Below, piece by piece: positions 35,801 through 45,000 of a stretch of 64,000 nt of DNA. The notes under the pieces were generated by a model. It did not search any database. It worked only from the letters and a program-made list of their open reading frames with translations, and was not told where the DNA came from. How positions within the stretch are numbered: the first letter of the stretch is position 1; each line of letters starts with the position of its first letter. The stretch is taken from positions 30,589,152-30,653,151 of the forward strand of contig OZ034977.1 of assembly GCA_964030785.1 (NCBI GenBank), read 5' to 3'. The stretch comes from Siderastrea siderea (Eukaryota; Cnidaria; Anthozoa; Scleractinia; Rhizangiidae). The position numbers and the translations under genes were made by a program.

Positions 35801-36699
35801 CATTATGCAACGATTGCAGCAACTTTAAAGTTACGCAGTGTAATATACCTCAGGTTGCAAAAGCCAATATCTCTGACGCAATATGCTGCAACGTTTGCAT
35901 AAATTACAATCTCCGTTTTCCAACGACTTTAGCATTTTTGTTTTCCAGAGTGGTGCAGTGTAACATACGTATCTCAGGTTACAAAAGCCAATAGCTCTTT
36001 GACGCAATATGCTGCAACGGTTGCAGAAAGTAAAATGTACGTTCTGCAACGATTGTAGCATTTGTTTTTCAGAATTGCGTAGTGCATGGTGTAACACTCC
36101 ATTATGCAACATGTCCCCTTCTGGCGACTCACTCAATCTCGTACCCAGAGTCCTCAGGCTTCTTGGTCAGCGGGTGGTCGCCGGAAGAGACTCTGGCGTG
36201 GTGGAAAAAAATATGTTTTTTGATTGGCTGTTCACTTTAATGTAACAAAACCGCAGGATTTCTGCGGCAAAAATTGCAGTAGCCCAGAGTCTCTCCTGGC
36301 GACCGCCCGCTGACCAAGAAGCCTGAGGACTGTGGGTACGAGATTGCTTCCACCCCAGTCCCTTAAGGTCAATTTTGCAAGGTGCACAATTTGTACAAAA
36401 CGTTGCTCACTGAAATAACACCCCCAGATAGTATTAATACAGGACAGGTTACACGAAACAAAGCATAATACTCAGGGTACGTTATTGAGAACGTTAACGT
36501 GCATGCTTAAATTTTACTCTCCCTGCACCAAATTCATTCATAGAGCCTTCGTTACTTCCTGGACTAAAACAGGGAAAAGCGAGTACTCGGGGAACTACAC
36601 CAGTTTGAAATGCCTATGTTGTACTCACATCGCTATTATCTTTTCAGGCCAAGGTTTTGCCACATCATGCGAAATGATGATCCGCTGCGTGACGTGTGA
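14897..36699 (+). CDS. HEMK1: HEMK1/PrmC-type release-factor glutamine methyltransferase, 10 exons, 346 aa
   Basis: It uses S-adenosylmethionine to methylate the glutamine of the GGQ motif in release factors; animal HEMK1 acts in mitochondria. Exons: 14897-15157, 22827-22912, 23347-23440, 24420-24545, 25745-25809, 29187-29230, 30109-30214, 31696-31791, 34216-34326 and 36648-36699, all with GT-AG borders and compatible phases. The N-terminus ([18 protein letters not shown]) is basic and free of early acidic residues, like a mitochondrial presequence. The PrmC N-domain motif [15 protein letters not shown] is at 69-82, [10 protein letters not shown] near 119-128, FIPRPETEE near 141-149, SAM motif [15 protein letters not shown] at 170-183, and the catalytic NPPY at 243-246. 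The C-terminus [16 protein letters not shown] is typical. Length fits the ~340-residue family. An in-frame TGA upstream supports the start. Intron 1 (7.7 kb) carries a hAT-like insertion. Confidence 0.93.
15690..15720 (+). repeat. tRNA-like box A fragment of a SINE
   Basis: CAGTGGTGTAATGGTTGGGA resembles the D-arm/box A region of a tRNA. There is no intact box B at the right spacing and no cloverleaf, so this is at most a SINE head fragment inside HEMK1 intron 1. Confidence 0.3.
16317..16410. repeat. Small foldback with C/G-run arms
   Basis: CCCCCCTTTCAATGT on the left pairs with ACATTGAAAGGGAGGGGGG on the right around a loop of about 40 bases. It lies within a degenerate SINE-like context (TGTGATGGACTAC near 16230, TTGCTTCACACTACAG near 16540). 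Confidence 0.5.
18343..18618 (+). pseudogene. Unassigned open frame inside the hAT-like insertion
   Basis: About 91 codons are open, with protein-like composition ([20 protein letters not shown], then [14 protein letters not shown]), but the first codon is TTG and no homologue is recognised. It could be a terminal exon of an element-borne gene or chance. An AG-bounded stretch just upstream (18200-18290, [20 protein letters not shown]) has similar character. Confidence 0.25.
19549..19805 (-). pseudogene. Exon-like minus-strand stretch inside the hAT-like insertion
   Basis: The minus strand shows an AG acceptor before 19805, 85 open codons and a GTGAAT donor after 19549. The translation is protein-like ([40 protein letters not shown]), rich in aromatic and charged residues. 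I recognise no family. It may be an internal exon of the element's own gene or a captured host exon; no ATG-containing partner exon is established. Confidence 0.35.
21245..21456. mobile_element. MITE, TTAACCCTTTAAGCCCC-end family
   Basis: It starts TTAACACTTTAAGCCCCAAT and closes with an inverted AGCTGGGGCTTTGGG end. Its left end supplies the GTTAACAC target used by the adjacent hAT-like insertion, so this MITE is older than that insertion. Confidence 0.6.
22182..22466 (+). pseudogene. Unassigned 94-codon open frame without ATG, HEMK1 intron 1
   Basis: From a TAG (or a TTAG acceptor) at 22178-22181 the frame is open for 94 codons with protein-like content: [20 protein letters not shown], then [20 protein letters not shown], then [13 protein letters not shown]. 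No ATG lies near its start. I do not recognise the family. It may be a relic of a transposon or retrocopied gene. It is not needed for HEMK1, whose exons 1 and 2 join in phase without it. Confidence 0.3.
24185..24338. mobile_element. Foldback MITE, GTAGGTTA ends
   Basis: GTAGGTTAGAGTGAATTTCAG on the left and its inverted copy on the right continue into CAAACTAGTTTTATTTGTATTT-type arms, giving about 60-bp arms around a short centre. It lies in HEMK1 intron 3, some 80 bp before exon 4. Confidence 0.65.
24703..24916. mobile_element. MITE, TTAACCCTTTAAGCCCC-end family
   Basis: Left end TTAACCTTTTAAGCCTCAA and right end CAGGGCTTGAAGGGTCAA form a diverged inverted pair. It sits directly left of a different foldback element at 24933. 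Confidence 0.6.
24933..25308. mobile_element. MITE packed with ACTTGC/GCAAGT motifs
   Basis: Inverted ends AGCCCTGGCCAAAYGG bound about 376 bp. The interior repeats the hexamer ACTTGC or its complement roughly twenty times in both orientations, often as ACTTGCGNNNNACTTGCG pairs. No protein is encoded on either strand; the open frames across it follow the repeat. It lies in HEMK1 intron 4. Confidence 0.72.
26335..26623. mobile_element. Near-perfect 289-bp palindromic MITE
   Basis: The arms GAGAAAACAGCCGACGTTT to about TGCTTCTGATTGGTTG are mirrored almost base for base, with a loop of about 12 bases (GAAAGGAAATTC region, about 26476-26487). TACCGATA (26327-26334) and TACCGACA (26624-26631) flank it as a 7-of-8 duplication. 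It lies in HEMK1 intron 5. Pairing this strong predicts a long hairpin if transcribed. Confidence 0.8.
26635..26908. mobile_element. TA-flanked MITE, copy 1 (AGAGCGGTTTTCA ends)
   Basis: It begins TAGAGCGGTTTTCAAATGAG and ends with an inverted, diverged AAAACTGCTCTA. The core carries GCGCGGGAAAACGCG and several CCAATCA motifs. A second copy in the same orientation is at 27654-27939. Confidence 0.72.
26940..27460 (+). mobile_element. 5'-truncated non-LTR retrotransposon (LINE) 3' end
   Basis: The frame at 26991-27209 has [20 protein letters not shown] then PKLCNKL. This matches the C-terminal tail of L2/CR1-type reverse transcriptases (pattern RYGxxSxRYLGPKxWNxL). The original end [16 protein letters not shown] follows only after a frameshift, so it is dead. 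The 3' region repeats TGTAATTTAGCTAG three times (27370-27450), as LINE tails often do. No reverse-transcriptase core or endonuclease is present. It sits between two copies of the same MITE in HEMK1 intron 5. Confidence 0.7.
27654..27939. mobile_element. TA-flanked MITE, copy 2 (AGAGCGGTTTTCA ends)
   Basis: It opens TAGAGTGCTTTTCAAATGAG and closes GAAAACCGCTCTA, in the same orientation as the 26635 copy and alignable through GCGCGGGAAAACGCGTNCGAG. Some 745 bp including the LINE tail separate the two copies. Confidence 0.74.
28339..28480 (+). mobile_element. tRNA-derived SINE
   Basis: A tRNA-like head has box A TAGCTCAGTGG (28349-28359) and box B GGTTCGATTCC (28393-28403) with correct spacing, GTAGCTCAGTGGTTAGAGCG and an intact T-arm. 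Directly after CGGGGACTC comes ATTTTTTC, then a TTTGTCCCGCGCTCG body typical of this coral SINE family. The anticodon loop lacks the invariant T33 and the acceptor ends do not pair in register, so it is not a functional tRNA gene. It lies in HEMK1 intron 5. Confidence 0.75.
28898..29020. mobile_element. Palindromic MITE (ACTTTGTTTG ends)
   Basis: ACTTTGTTTGGCCCCCAAAT and ACTATTGTTTTCAATTTCCC on the left are mirrored on the right, meeting at TTGGGAAC-ATGCAC-GTTCCCAA. Arms are about 58 bp and the loop six. It lies less than 170 bp before HEMK1 exon 6. Confidence 0.75.
30234..30415 (+). repeat. SINE-like body copy
   Basis: ACTAGCATCCCATCCAGG then GGGGAGTAGCAATACTC and TTGCTTCATGCTACGG repeat the body seen at 2470-2765. 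It starts 20 bases after HEMK1 exon 7. Confidence 0.5.
31178..31504. mobile_element. MITE with TTTCAGCCCGG subterminal repeats
   Basis: The end GGGGCCGAGTACAAGGCGAG pairs loosely in inverted orientation with CGTCATGTAATCGCCCC. The motif TTTCAGCCCGG or its complement occurs at least five times inside. It lies in HEMK1 intron 7, about 190 bp before exon 8. Confidence 0.6.
33639..33802. mobile_element. Foldback MITE with two TGACGTCA palindromes
   Basis: CAGCCTAGTACCCAGGC and its inverted copy bound 164 bp with arms of about 70 bp around ATACCGCAAGGGGACCTCGCT. CTAGAATCT and CTCGAATCC flank it as a 7-of-9 duplication. Each arm holds TGACGTCA (33694-33701 and 33735-33742), the consensus CREB/ATF site. 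It lies in HEMK1 intron 8. Confidence 0.75.
33831..34054. mobile_element. MITE, AAGGACGGACCATTAG ends with G run
   Basis: AAGGACGGACCATTAGAAAAG then TTATGGGGGG on the left is mirrored on the right as CCCCCATAACTTTACTAATGG and CCCGTCCCTT. The core contains two AATGCAAGGG/CTGCAAGGG motifs. It starts about 30 bp after the CRE-bearing MITE and ends about 160 bp before HEMK1 exon 9. Confidence 0.7.
35026..35044 (+). repeat. Poly-G run (19 G)
   Basis: An uninterrupted run of guanines is followed by AGAGGGG. It lies in HEMK1 intron 9 on the sense strand and could form a G-quadruplex or be an assembly-sensitive homopolymer. Confidence 0.8.
35580..36110. repeat. Tandem repeat, ~125-bp unit, about four copies
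   Basis: Units share CAGGTTGCAAAAGCCAATA, then GACGCAATATGCTGCAACG and TTCTGCAACGATTGCAGCA, ending in GTTGCGCAGTGTAACATAC. Copies diverge moderately. The array is in HEMK1 intron 9, about 540 bp before the last exon. Confidence 0.7.
36134..36346. mobile_element. Foldback MITE, CAATCTCGTACCCAGAG ends
   Basis: CAATCTCGTACCCAGAGTCC then TCAGGCTTCTTGGTCAGCGG on the left are mirrored on the right through CCGCTGACCAAGAAGCCTGA. Arms are about 60 bp. It is a relative of the CAACCTCGTTCCCAGGG family and lies in the last HEMK1 intron. Confidence 0.75.
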
Positions 36700-36737
36700 C
36701 TTCAAAAGAAAACCACTCAAGTCCTGGAGTTGCGTTA

Positions 36738-36933
36738 GTCTGCGTAAAAAGCCTTTCCGTAGGCGTTTCCGCACGTTCGTGGTACTATTTGCTTTTTGGC
36801 CGCGCGAAAATTGGGGCGAGGGAAAAAAGAAGAGTACTTTTTTGCCCTCGTCCCAATTTTCGCGCGGCCAAACAGCGCAAAATGCTTCAGAAGTGCGGAA
36901 AACCCGGCAGAAACGGTTGTTACACAGGCTACA
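36738..36933. mobile_element. Mutator-like MITE in the HEMK1 3' untranslated region
   Basis: The element is flanked by a perfect 9-bp duplication, GTTGCGTTA (36729-36737 and 36934-36942), as expected for Mutator-like elements. Gapless 37-bp imperfect inverted ends start GYCTGYGTAAMAA and finish GTTTTCCGCAC-like. The interior is a second foldback: GGCCGCGCGAAAATTGGGGCG mirrored around AAAAGAAGAGTACTTTTTT. It begins 38 bp after the HEMK1 stop, so it is probably in the mRNA. Confidence 0.82.
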
Positions 36934-38853
36934 GTTGCGTTACCTCTTCATATCGAGGAGTACTGGAGAACCGTTGAATGGGTGAGAGAACAAATTTGAA
37001 AAGCCCTTTCCTACAGACCGCTTGCTGTCCTACTATGACGTTCCCTCGTTAAAGGAGGATTACTGCAAAAGGATTGAATGTTTGGAATTGATCGATTGCA
37101 AGAAGCGTGACGTTCGAGGTAGATGCAGATACCCAGTTCCAAGTTTTGCGTTTTCTCTTACCAATCAAGAAGTACTTGAGCAACTCTTAATTATTGGAGA
37201 AGAACACAGAAAACAATTATGTTACCGTTAAGGAGTACTGGGGTGACATTGAAAAATGAAAAAAAAACAATAATGAAATTAAAAGAGCTGTCTTTGGCAA
37301 ATGTGACTACGTGACTGTGTGATGTTTAAAGTAGATGCATGTTGCCGGTCGTCGTGTTGCGTTACCTCCTCAAATCAAGAAGTATTGGAGTAGCATTGGC
37401 AGTGATATCAACAGGACGCGTGACAGTCAGCCGTACTGTAAATGCATGTTCGTAGAAGGTTTGGTGTTGTGTCACACTTTAAGTCAAGAACAAATGGTAC
37501 AGAACCGAATGGTAGCGATATGAAATAATAATGATCCTTAGGATCCGACTGCCCTAGGTTCGAGATTGATGTAGGCTGTGATTACAACTGCCTTACTCTC
37601 ATCACTCCTCAAGGGGCCGAAAGTGATCATTTTCTATTGGGAAATAGTCGACAATGATAAGCCAATCAGATTCGGGCATTGGCGAATGTTTGTTATTATA
37701 AATGCCTTTCATTTTTGCACGAGGTGTTTTTTTTATCACAGTTAGTCCACAGAAAGGCAACGTTCGGGTATTACTCGCTTGTCACGCGTTCGTAATGTAC
37801 CCTGTCCTTTCTGTGAGTGTTTCTACACGTGGTTTTGACAATTACACTATTTTTGTTTGGACGCGAGGCTCTGTACGTACTTTTCTCGCTCATTGCATGT
37901 CACAGAAATTTCATCCACGAAAGGTCTTATACCGGGCAATTTTGCTCCTTAATTCTAAACGGCCCGCGAAAATAAAAGGCATTAGGGTAGATAAATTCAA
38001 AGTTATAAATTACTTGACATAGCATGTGCAGGAATCCATGTTTAAAAATAGGGCTCCGAATGGGTCCATGTGTTCTGCTGGTATAGCTGTATCCACAACT
38101 TTTAGGTTACATAGTATTTCTGCCTGTCGGAAGAACAGCAGAAGGAATTATTCTTAGTCTACTTTTGAAGAATCAATTTAATTGGAATTTTTTGTTTTCC
38201 TATTTTAGATAATGAAGTTAGTTCTTTAATTATTACTTTTTCATTGCTGGTAAACTTTACTTTCCAACACTTCTGTTTCTTGCATTTTTGGTCGTGAAAG
38301 GGGTAAAAAAAAAAGGAAATTAATTTCCCCCTTCCCCGGACCATCCGCTTCGCAGTTATTCGCTATGTCCATTGCACCACATTGATCTTGGCTGCGATAA
38401 GAGCGTTAATTTTTGTTCTGATCTCTTTTCACGTGACAAGTTCATCGGTCGCGGCTCGGTCGAGATAAAACTCGGGTGTTTTTCCTGGGAAGATGTGTTC
38501 GGACCGGCGCAAAAACCATGGTTATGGACAGAAAAAAACAGAAGGCACTAGTTCTGCTATGTTTGGCGTCAGGACCTCCGCGAAATGCTGCGAACTCAAG
38601 CGATATGTACTTCGATGTGCCGACCGAGTTAGCTGGGGGCTATGGAGACTATGTCAGTTCTTCGCATTCATCGTGGTGGGAATCTCCATGTTATAGGGCG
38701 TGGTCTAACACGTGAATTTTTCATATCGATTTCTACCATGTTTCGATAAATTTTTTGTCTTAGTTTCTATTATCTGGCCAATCTGTGCCAGAACTCGCAC
38801 GCATGCGCCGCCATGAATGTAGCCATGGCTATCTGTTTTATTCCTTTCTAGAA

Positions 38854-39029
38854 CTCGCCTGAGTCGTCCCCAGTTGTCTCTCTTGTCTGGAATCGCCAGG
38901 GTTGATGGGAAGGAGGAAAGCGCGGGAAGAAACGACGTCTCCCTTCCTCCCTTCCTTCCATCACCCCGAGCGCCCTTCCCCATCGGCTCCAGACAGACAA
39001 GAGAGACGACTGGGGACTAGTCAGAGGAG
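38854..39029. mobile_element. Foldback MITE (GTCCCCAG-GTCTCTCTTGTCTG arms)
   Basis: GTCCCCAGTTGTCTCTCTTG then TCTGGA on the left is mirrored by CAGACAAGAGAGACGACTGG on the right, about 100 bp apart. The centre is pyrimidine-rich (CCCTTCCTCCCTTCCTTCC). No target duplication was settled. Confidence 0.6.
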
Positions 39030-42000
39030 CTCTGGGGTTGAAAATGTCTAGGGTAAGGGTTCTCCACCTTATGCTCACATTTTTTCACGATTACGCTCTT
39101 GCTTGATGCTCAACAAATCTCACTGTTATGTGTGAGAGTTATCACTGATTATGCTCGCATCAAGAATTTGAGTTTTTTTACTTCTGCCGCTCAAAAGATC
39201 ACTAGTCTTAACCCTAACCTAGATGTTCTTTCAAATAAGCCTCACCCCCTCCCCCCCCCCCCCAATTTCGGACGAGATTTGTGAGAAAATAAGGGGAATG
39301 GTCAAAACTATTGTACTCAGACAGGACCCACAACTCTGCAAAAAGACAGGTGGTCTCTTCATGCACCTCCTTCCCCCACCTTAAAAGATGGTGTCCTGTT
39401 TGTATAGCCCCCACTCTATAAGGAGTAGAAACTACGAAAAAGATTGTGCCACTTCTCCAGCAAAGCAAGCTTCATGTACACCTCAAATTTTGAGGCCAAT
39501 AAATTTTGTCGATTTGGCTATTCAGATAGGTGTTATCTTGCATAGCTCCCCTACTCCCCTACACAAGGTGGGTCCTCATCGAGTACACTTGCGATGACCA
39601 CTTCCCTAAGTGCGGCTTTATACGCTGGTTGTTACGTTAGCTAAAAACTAGGTGCCAAGTCTGCCAAGTCTGTGGATGAAACCTTAACTGAAATTATTCG
39701 ATTAAAGGCTGTTAATCAGTACAGTTATCACGAGGTATTTCTCTCTAAGTTAAACCTGTGGGCGAAATCCCTCAGAAGGGCCACTCATGATCACCCTTGT
39801 GGCTCAACTGGAAATTACAAATTTGTTGAAGTTGCGTTCTAGTGGGGTTAAGGTTAAGCGTTACACGTCCAAAACATATGTAAACCTGGCGCAACGTGAA
39901 ACATTCCAGACAAGATAGACAGTGCATGTTTCTAGCGATGACCTGTAATCTTGTCACAAAAATGACGATCACTTCTCAAGAGACTGCTTAAAACTTTAGA
40001 TTCAAACTGCAGTAAAACCACCTAGTCCCCAGCTGTCGTTTCGAACATGCGTCTGGAGTTTGATTTTTCAGCCAAAATCAGTAGGTTAAAAGCGAAACGT
40101 AGCGTGCAGGTTATATCAAAACAGATACTCAACATTCGCGACCTTGACATGGCAATGCGTAAGGAATCTGGTGTATCTGACAAGGTATTGCAGTGGATTA
40201 TATTACGATCGATGGCACATTAGAATGCCAAATGACACTCTTAGATTTTGTAAGTCATCGCAGCAAATGCGGAAGACATAGAACGAGAGATGTCCCTGTA
40301 AAACTCTTACAGAATCGTTTACGCTATCGTTAGCTCGCAGAGCGATGGAATCAACTGGTTGCCATTTAAAGTATACCTCTGGAAAATAGCTTATTTACAA
40401 CAACCAGGAGCTGCAACAACACAGTGCAGGATTTTTACGAGCTGTGATCACACTGGTCAGAAATGGCTCTCGCCGATTGAAAACACCATGATTTCTGTTT
40501 TCTCTGGGGTACTGATGTTGTTTTACACTGCAAAGCTCGCAGTAAGAGGTAAGCTAGTTTCCCCCGTACATTACAACGAACATCCTCTGTCAATATAAGG
40601 GAACGAGGGCCAAGCACAAATTAACGAATTTGGAACATTTTTTCTTGAAAATAATTGCCAAAAGAAAAGCACCACAATACACACTACATTTTGGGATTTC
40701 GTCGACATTTCTTCTTGGAAAATATCTGCAACACAGCTGACACACCAGGACCTTATAAATCAGGGCTTTCATTCTATTGAATGGCCACTTTGGAGGATTC
40801 ACAGAGTTTAGAGGTAGAGCTACACTCTACAGTATGGTTAACAGCACGACAAAAAGGCTTGATACATAGTTTTCACTCTAGTGGTCATACTTTACGGTTA
40901 TACTCCTGAGAGACACAAAAGTTGGAGCCACCTTATTAGAGCCAGCTAAACAGCACCACAGGAAACTAACACTTAATAGCTTTCATTTGAATGAGCGCAG
41001 TTAGAGATTTTATCCACAGTATTGAAGGCTAACATGAACGACATAAGCATGTCGCAGGATTACTTTTTGCCTAGAGGAAAAAGGTTTCAGTTTGAAACAC
41101 TGATCTCAAGCGACCACGCTGTTTAATTTTCGGCCATGCATTTGCAAATTTGTAACAACCCGGTGATACCAGATTCAAATCGAGAAATAAAACTATATGT
41201 TTCCGGCTAAAACGGTTGGTCATCTGGTAGCGACACTTTTTGTTTTGCAACTGTTAACAGTAAACTCGAAACTGTGTTCAATTTGTAATGGTACACATCT
41301 TGAGAGGAGAAACAAGAAATTCAGTGTTGCAATTAGTTTCTGCACTGCGCCGTTTAAATGACGTGATGCCCGTTTTAGAAAGAGAGCAGCATTTTTACAA
41401 GACAAATCTATCTCGAACTTTTTAAAGAAACTCATCGGACCCTATGACCTCCAATCAACCACGACTGTAAAATATCAGTTTCGTTCCCAAAGGCAATATT
41501 AGCTTTACTAACCTTGTTAATCTAGCAACCTATCGGTTGCTTTTTGTGTGGTTGGCTTTTAAAAGCGTTGGAGAGAATGCAGAGCGATATTTGACCGATA
41601 TGTTCTAAGATATATATTTCGCTTAGATATCTATTTACCTTTTTAGTTCTGGCCTAAAAAACTTGAACGAAGATCCATCAAAGAAATCTCTGCGCTCTTC
41701 CAGGTTTGCATTTAAACCTTCCAAGAGAATCGTCAATTTTATTTTTCATTCTTCCGTTAAGCTGTTCTTCCGTTAACCTGTGTTTTTTTATTGTTTGTTA
41801 CGTAACAATATACGTAGAAGGGGCAAAACATTCGCATTGCAAAACAGTACATGCATGCTGCAACTGAGGTTTTGTGAGAGAAATTTGAGTAATTTCTTTG
41901 TTGTGTTGGAGTCTTTGACGCGTTTGAGATTTAGAGGCGAATATGAGCGGCTGCTCTTTGACTACTAAAATTTTGTGACAGGACATAGGCCGGTCGCTAT

Positions 42001-45000
42001 TACAAAATAGTTAAACTGCTACAAACAAAAATAACTGAAAATTAACTGCACAGACTCTTAGAGAAAGAACTGAACGAAAAATTGAAATCAGTTTTTTGAT
42101 GCAAAATGTCTTCCTTGATTTCGAAATAAAGGAAGACCTAGGAAAGAGAGGAAGCAATTCAACAAAACAAATACAGGAAGATTATAGAAGTCTACATTAA
42201 TTACAAGCAAACATTTACCTCCGAATTTTCGAGATCTCAAGATTTGACATGGTGTAAATTGCGCCCGAGGTGTTTTTAATACATTAAATTTTGCAAGCGA
42301 AGATTATCTCGAAAGTTAAAGATTTCATGAAAAGGGCCCCTCTTAAACAAGCTTTCTTTGAATGATACGGCCGGGGTGGATGGGGGAAAATGCAAAAAAC
42401 CAACGAGCTAAGGTAAAAACTGTGACAAGCATGTTCACAAACTCGATTTTAGCCTCGTGGGAAGTTAAAAATGGAAAGTAAATAAGCACTTTTTGGGTGT
42501 ATCTCTCCGCGTTTATCGTTATGTCCGTGGATTCAGTTTTTAAACGATGAAATTAGGTATTGCTGCAATATTTTCTGCCACGTACCCATTTACGCACTTG
42601 AAACAAAACGGCTGATATGTAAAGAGTGAGACATTATTGTTTTATTGCCTAAAGATCCCTTTTTAGACAGTGTTTTCCTTTTAAAATTCTCACTGTATTT
42701 TTAGGGTTTACAAAACTGCTTTAGTAGTTTAAAAATATGAAATAGTACTGCTACAATAAGACTAAGACTCTCATGCAATAATATTGATTCTTCGTGATTC
42801 TAGAATGAACATCAAAATATAATTAGTGCTGAAGGCATCACAACACCATTTTAAGACACTTGAAAGTTTCAAACCGGTGATGCTTGATAAACTCTGTTTT
42901 CTTTGGTAGTTGATGAGTGTCGTGACAACAGCCCTATTTTTGAGCTAAAGTTTTGTGAAGTTACCGGCTGTTTCGAATTCCTCATTGAAACATGGACTCG
43001 TCTAACGTATGGCCCTAATTTTTGAGTCTGTCCATTGAATTTTAAAGCGTGGCCATTGAAATGAAAGCTACTGATTCGTGGGGTGCCTTTTAAGACACTA
43101 CAACGCAGTACTTTTAGAGCGGTCTGTGGGCGAAATCCTAAACTGCATAATAACGATTCAAATTAAGCTGACGTGCAGTGTTTCATTTTTGTTGTTTATT
43201 GTGTTGTGCAAGGAAGTTCTAACATTTCGCTCTGTGCATGAATTTCTGTACTTCCCGAAATTCAAAAATGCAAAAAAATTAAAAAAACAAGAAACATAAC
43301 ATAACAAAACCTGCATAACTTATATTGTGCCAATGTTAAATTTAATATTAAATAGTTGCAACTTTTAGTTGTATTTCGTGTCTGTTTAGAAATAATTTCT
43401 CTAACCGAGCATTAGCTAGCATTGAGTTGAACCGTTGTATTTTTGCTAGATTTATTCGATCGCGAAGTCCGCATTTCAAACCTAACACGGCAGAGAGATG
43501 TGTCTCTTTTTAAAAATGGAATTTTGACAAGTTAAATTCGTTACTGACATCTATCCGAATTTGTTAATCTGAAAAGTTTGTAGGACTCGTACACGCACAA
43601 GAATGCCTCACGTTAGATAGTGAAAACAAAAATCCTAAAGTTCCTTTTCCAAAACATCGATAAGCAAGCAAATATTAGCGTCGGTAAGTCCGAGGGGAAG
43701 TACTGTTCGACACTTTAGAATTTTATCCACAGACTCAAATGCTACAACCACCTTGCACAGCAAAGACAGCGTAAAAACCTTCACCTGAATTGAATGGCAA
43801 CATGCACTCTCGGATTTTTTATGAAGACGTTAAAAGTTAATATGGCACAGGGATTGCATTTGGGAAGCTAATATTTTAATTGCGGTCTAACCATTACAGA
43901 GCCTTCGAATAGCATTTAGAACAACAAACGAAACGTTGGCTGGTTTTGGTAGGCTCGCACAGATACTCGCCAGGTTATTCATAATTTTCAAATGACATAA
44001 TATCCACATAATATGAACTGAAATATACTCCAGATTCAACAAAGTTTCTCCGCAAAAGTTGAGAAAGTCGCTAATATTCCTTGACAACAATCGAAGAGGA
44101 CCAACCGAAAAGTTCTTGTTCTTTTAATGATGTATCAATTGCATGTCTTTTTGTCGAATAAATTCCAGAAAAATAATTCTGGAATAAATTCACTGCTAAG
44201 ACCTTTCCTCCAAAACACAATGGCACAATATTACCTTATTCCTTTGATTCCACTGCAGTCGTATTATTACGCTTTGTTTGAATAGGTTCATCGGAGATTC
44301 TATGAAAAAAAAAATTAAAATAAATAGTAAAGGGCCATGAGAAGTTAGTGCTGAATGTTGATCGCAGACAATTAGCACCGACTTTTAATGTTAGTTTGAC
44401 ATTCTTTGCAGCAAGGAAACAAAGTTACAAAGTGTTTCATGTTTTTTAATGCTGCACGTACGCGTGCGTGTACTCTAGTGTTATTGTTGTTGTTTTAAAC
44501 TTTATTATTTTCGCCTACGCCACGTTTGAGAGTCAGTTGTTCCCATTTTTGCCTTAAAACCTAAAGTTTAACCATTCAAAAGTTATTTAGCAGATTTAGC
44601 AGCATTTCTGGTACTGGTTATTATTGCTCTATATAAGATGACTATAACGTCTGTGAGTGTGGATTTAATGCCAAAGCGTGACCGAAACTGAAATGATTGC
44701 GAATTATTGAGCAGTTGTCCCACGGTTAATGTTTGCATTGTCGATGTTCTTTTTAATCAAATTTCCAGTTTTGGTCTTGTATACATGCAAGCTTTTGAAA
44801 TTGACAATGTTAAATTGCGCACAAGCTTTCACAACCACCGTTTGGAAAAAAATCTCTCTAAACAGTTGCCACCATTATCACCTAGTAGACAAATATAATT
44901 TTTCTATTAAAGGGAGTTAATTGAAAAGACGTCGAAGCAGAATTGAAGATTTTAAAGGGCTAAAGATACGGTCTCGCCAAGCAATGATCTATGTACACTT

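Noticed and set aside
36485..36985. 166-codon open frame over the last HEMK1 exon
   Set aside because: It is in a different frame from the HEMK1 terminal exon and continues into a foldback element.
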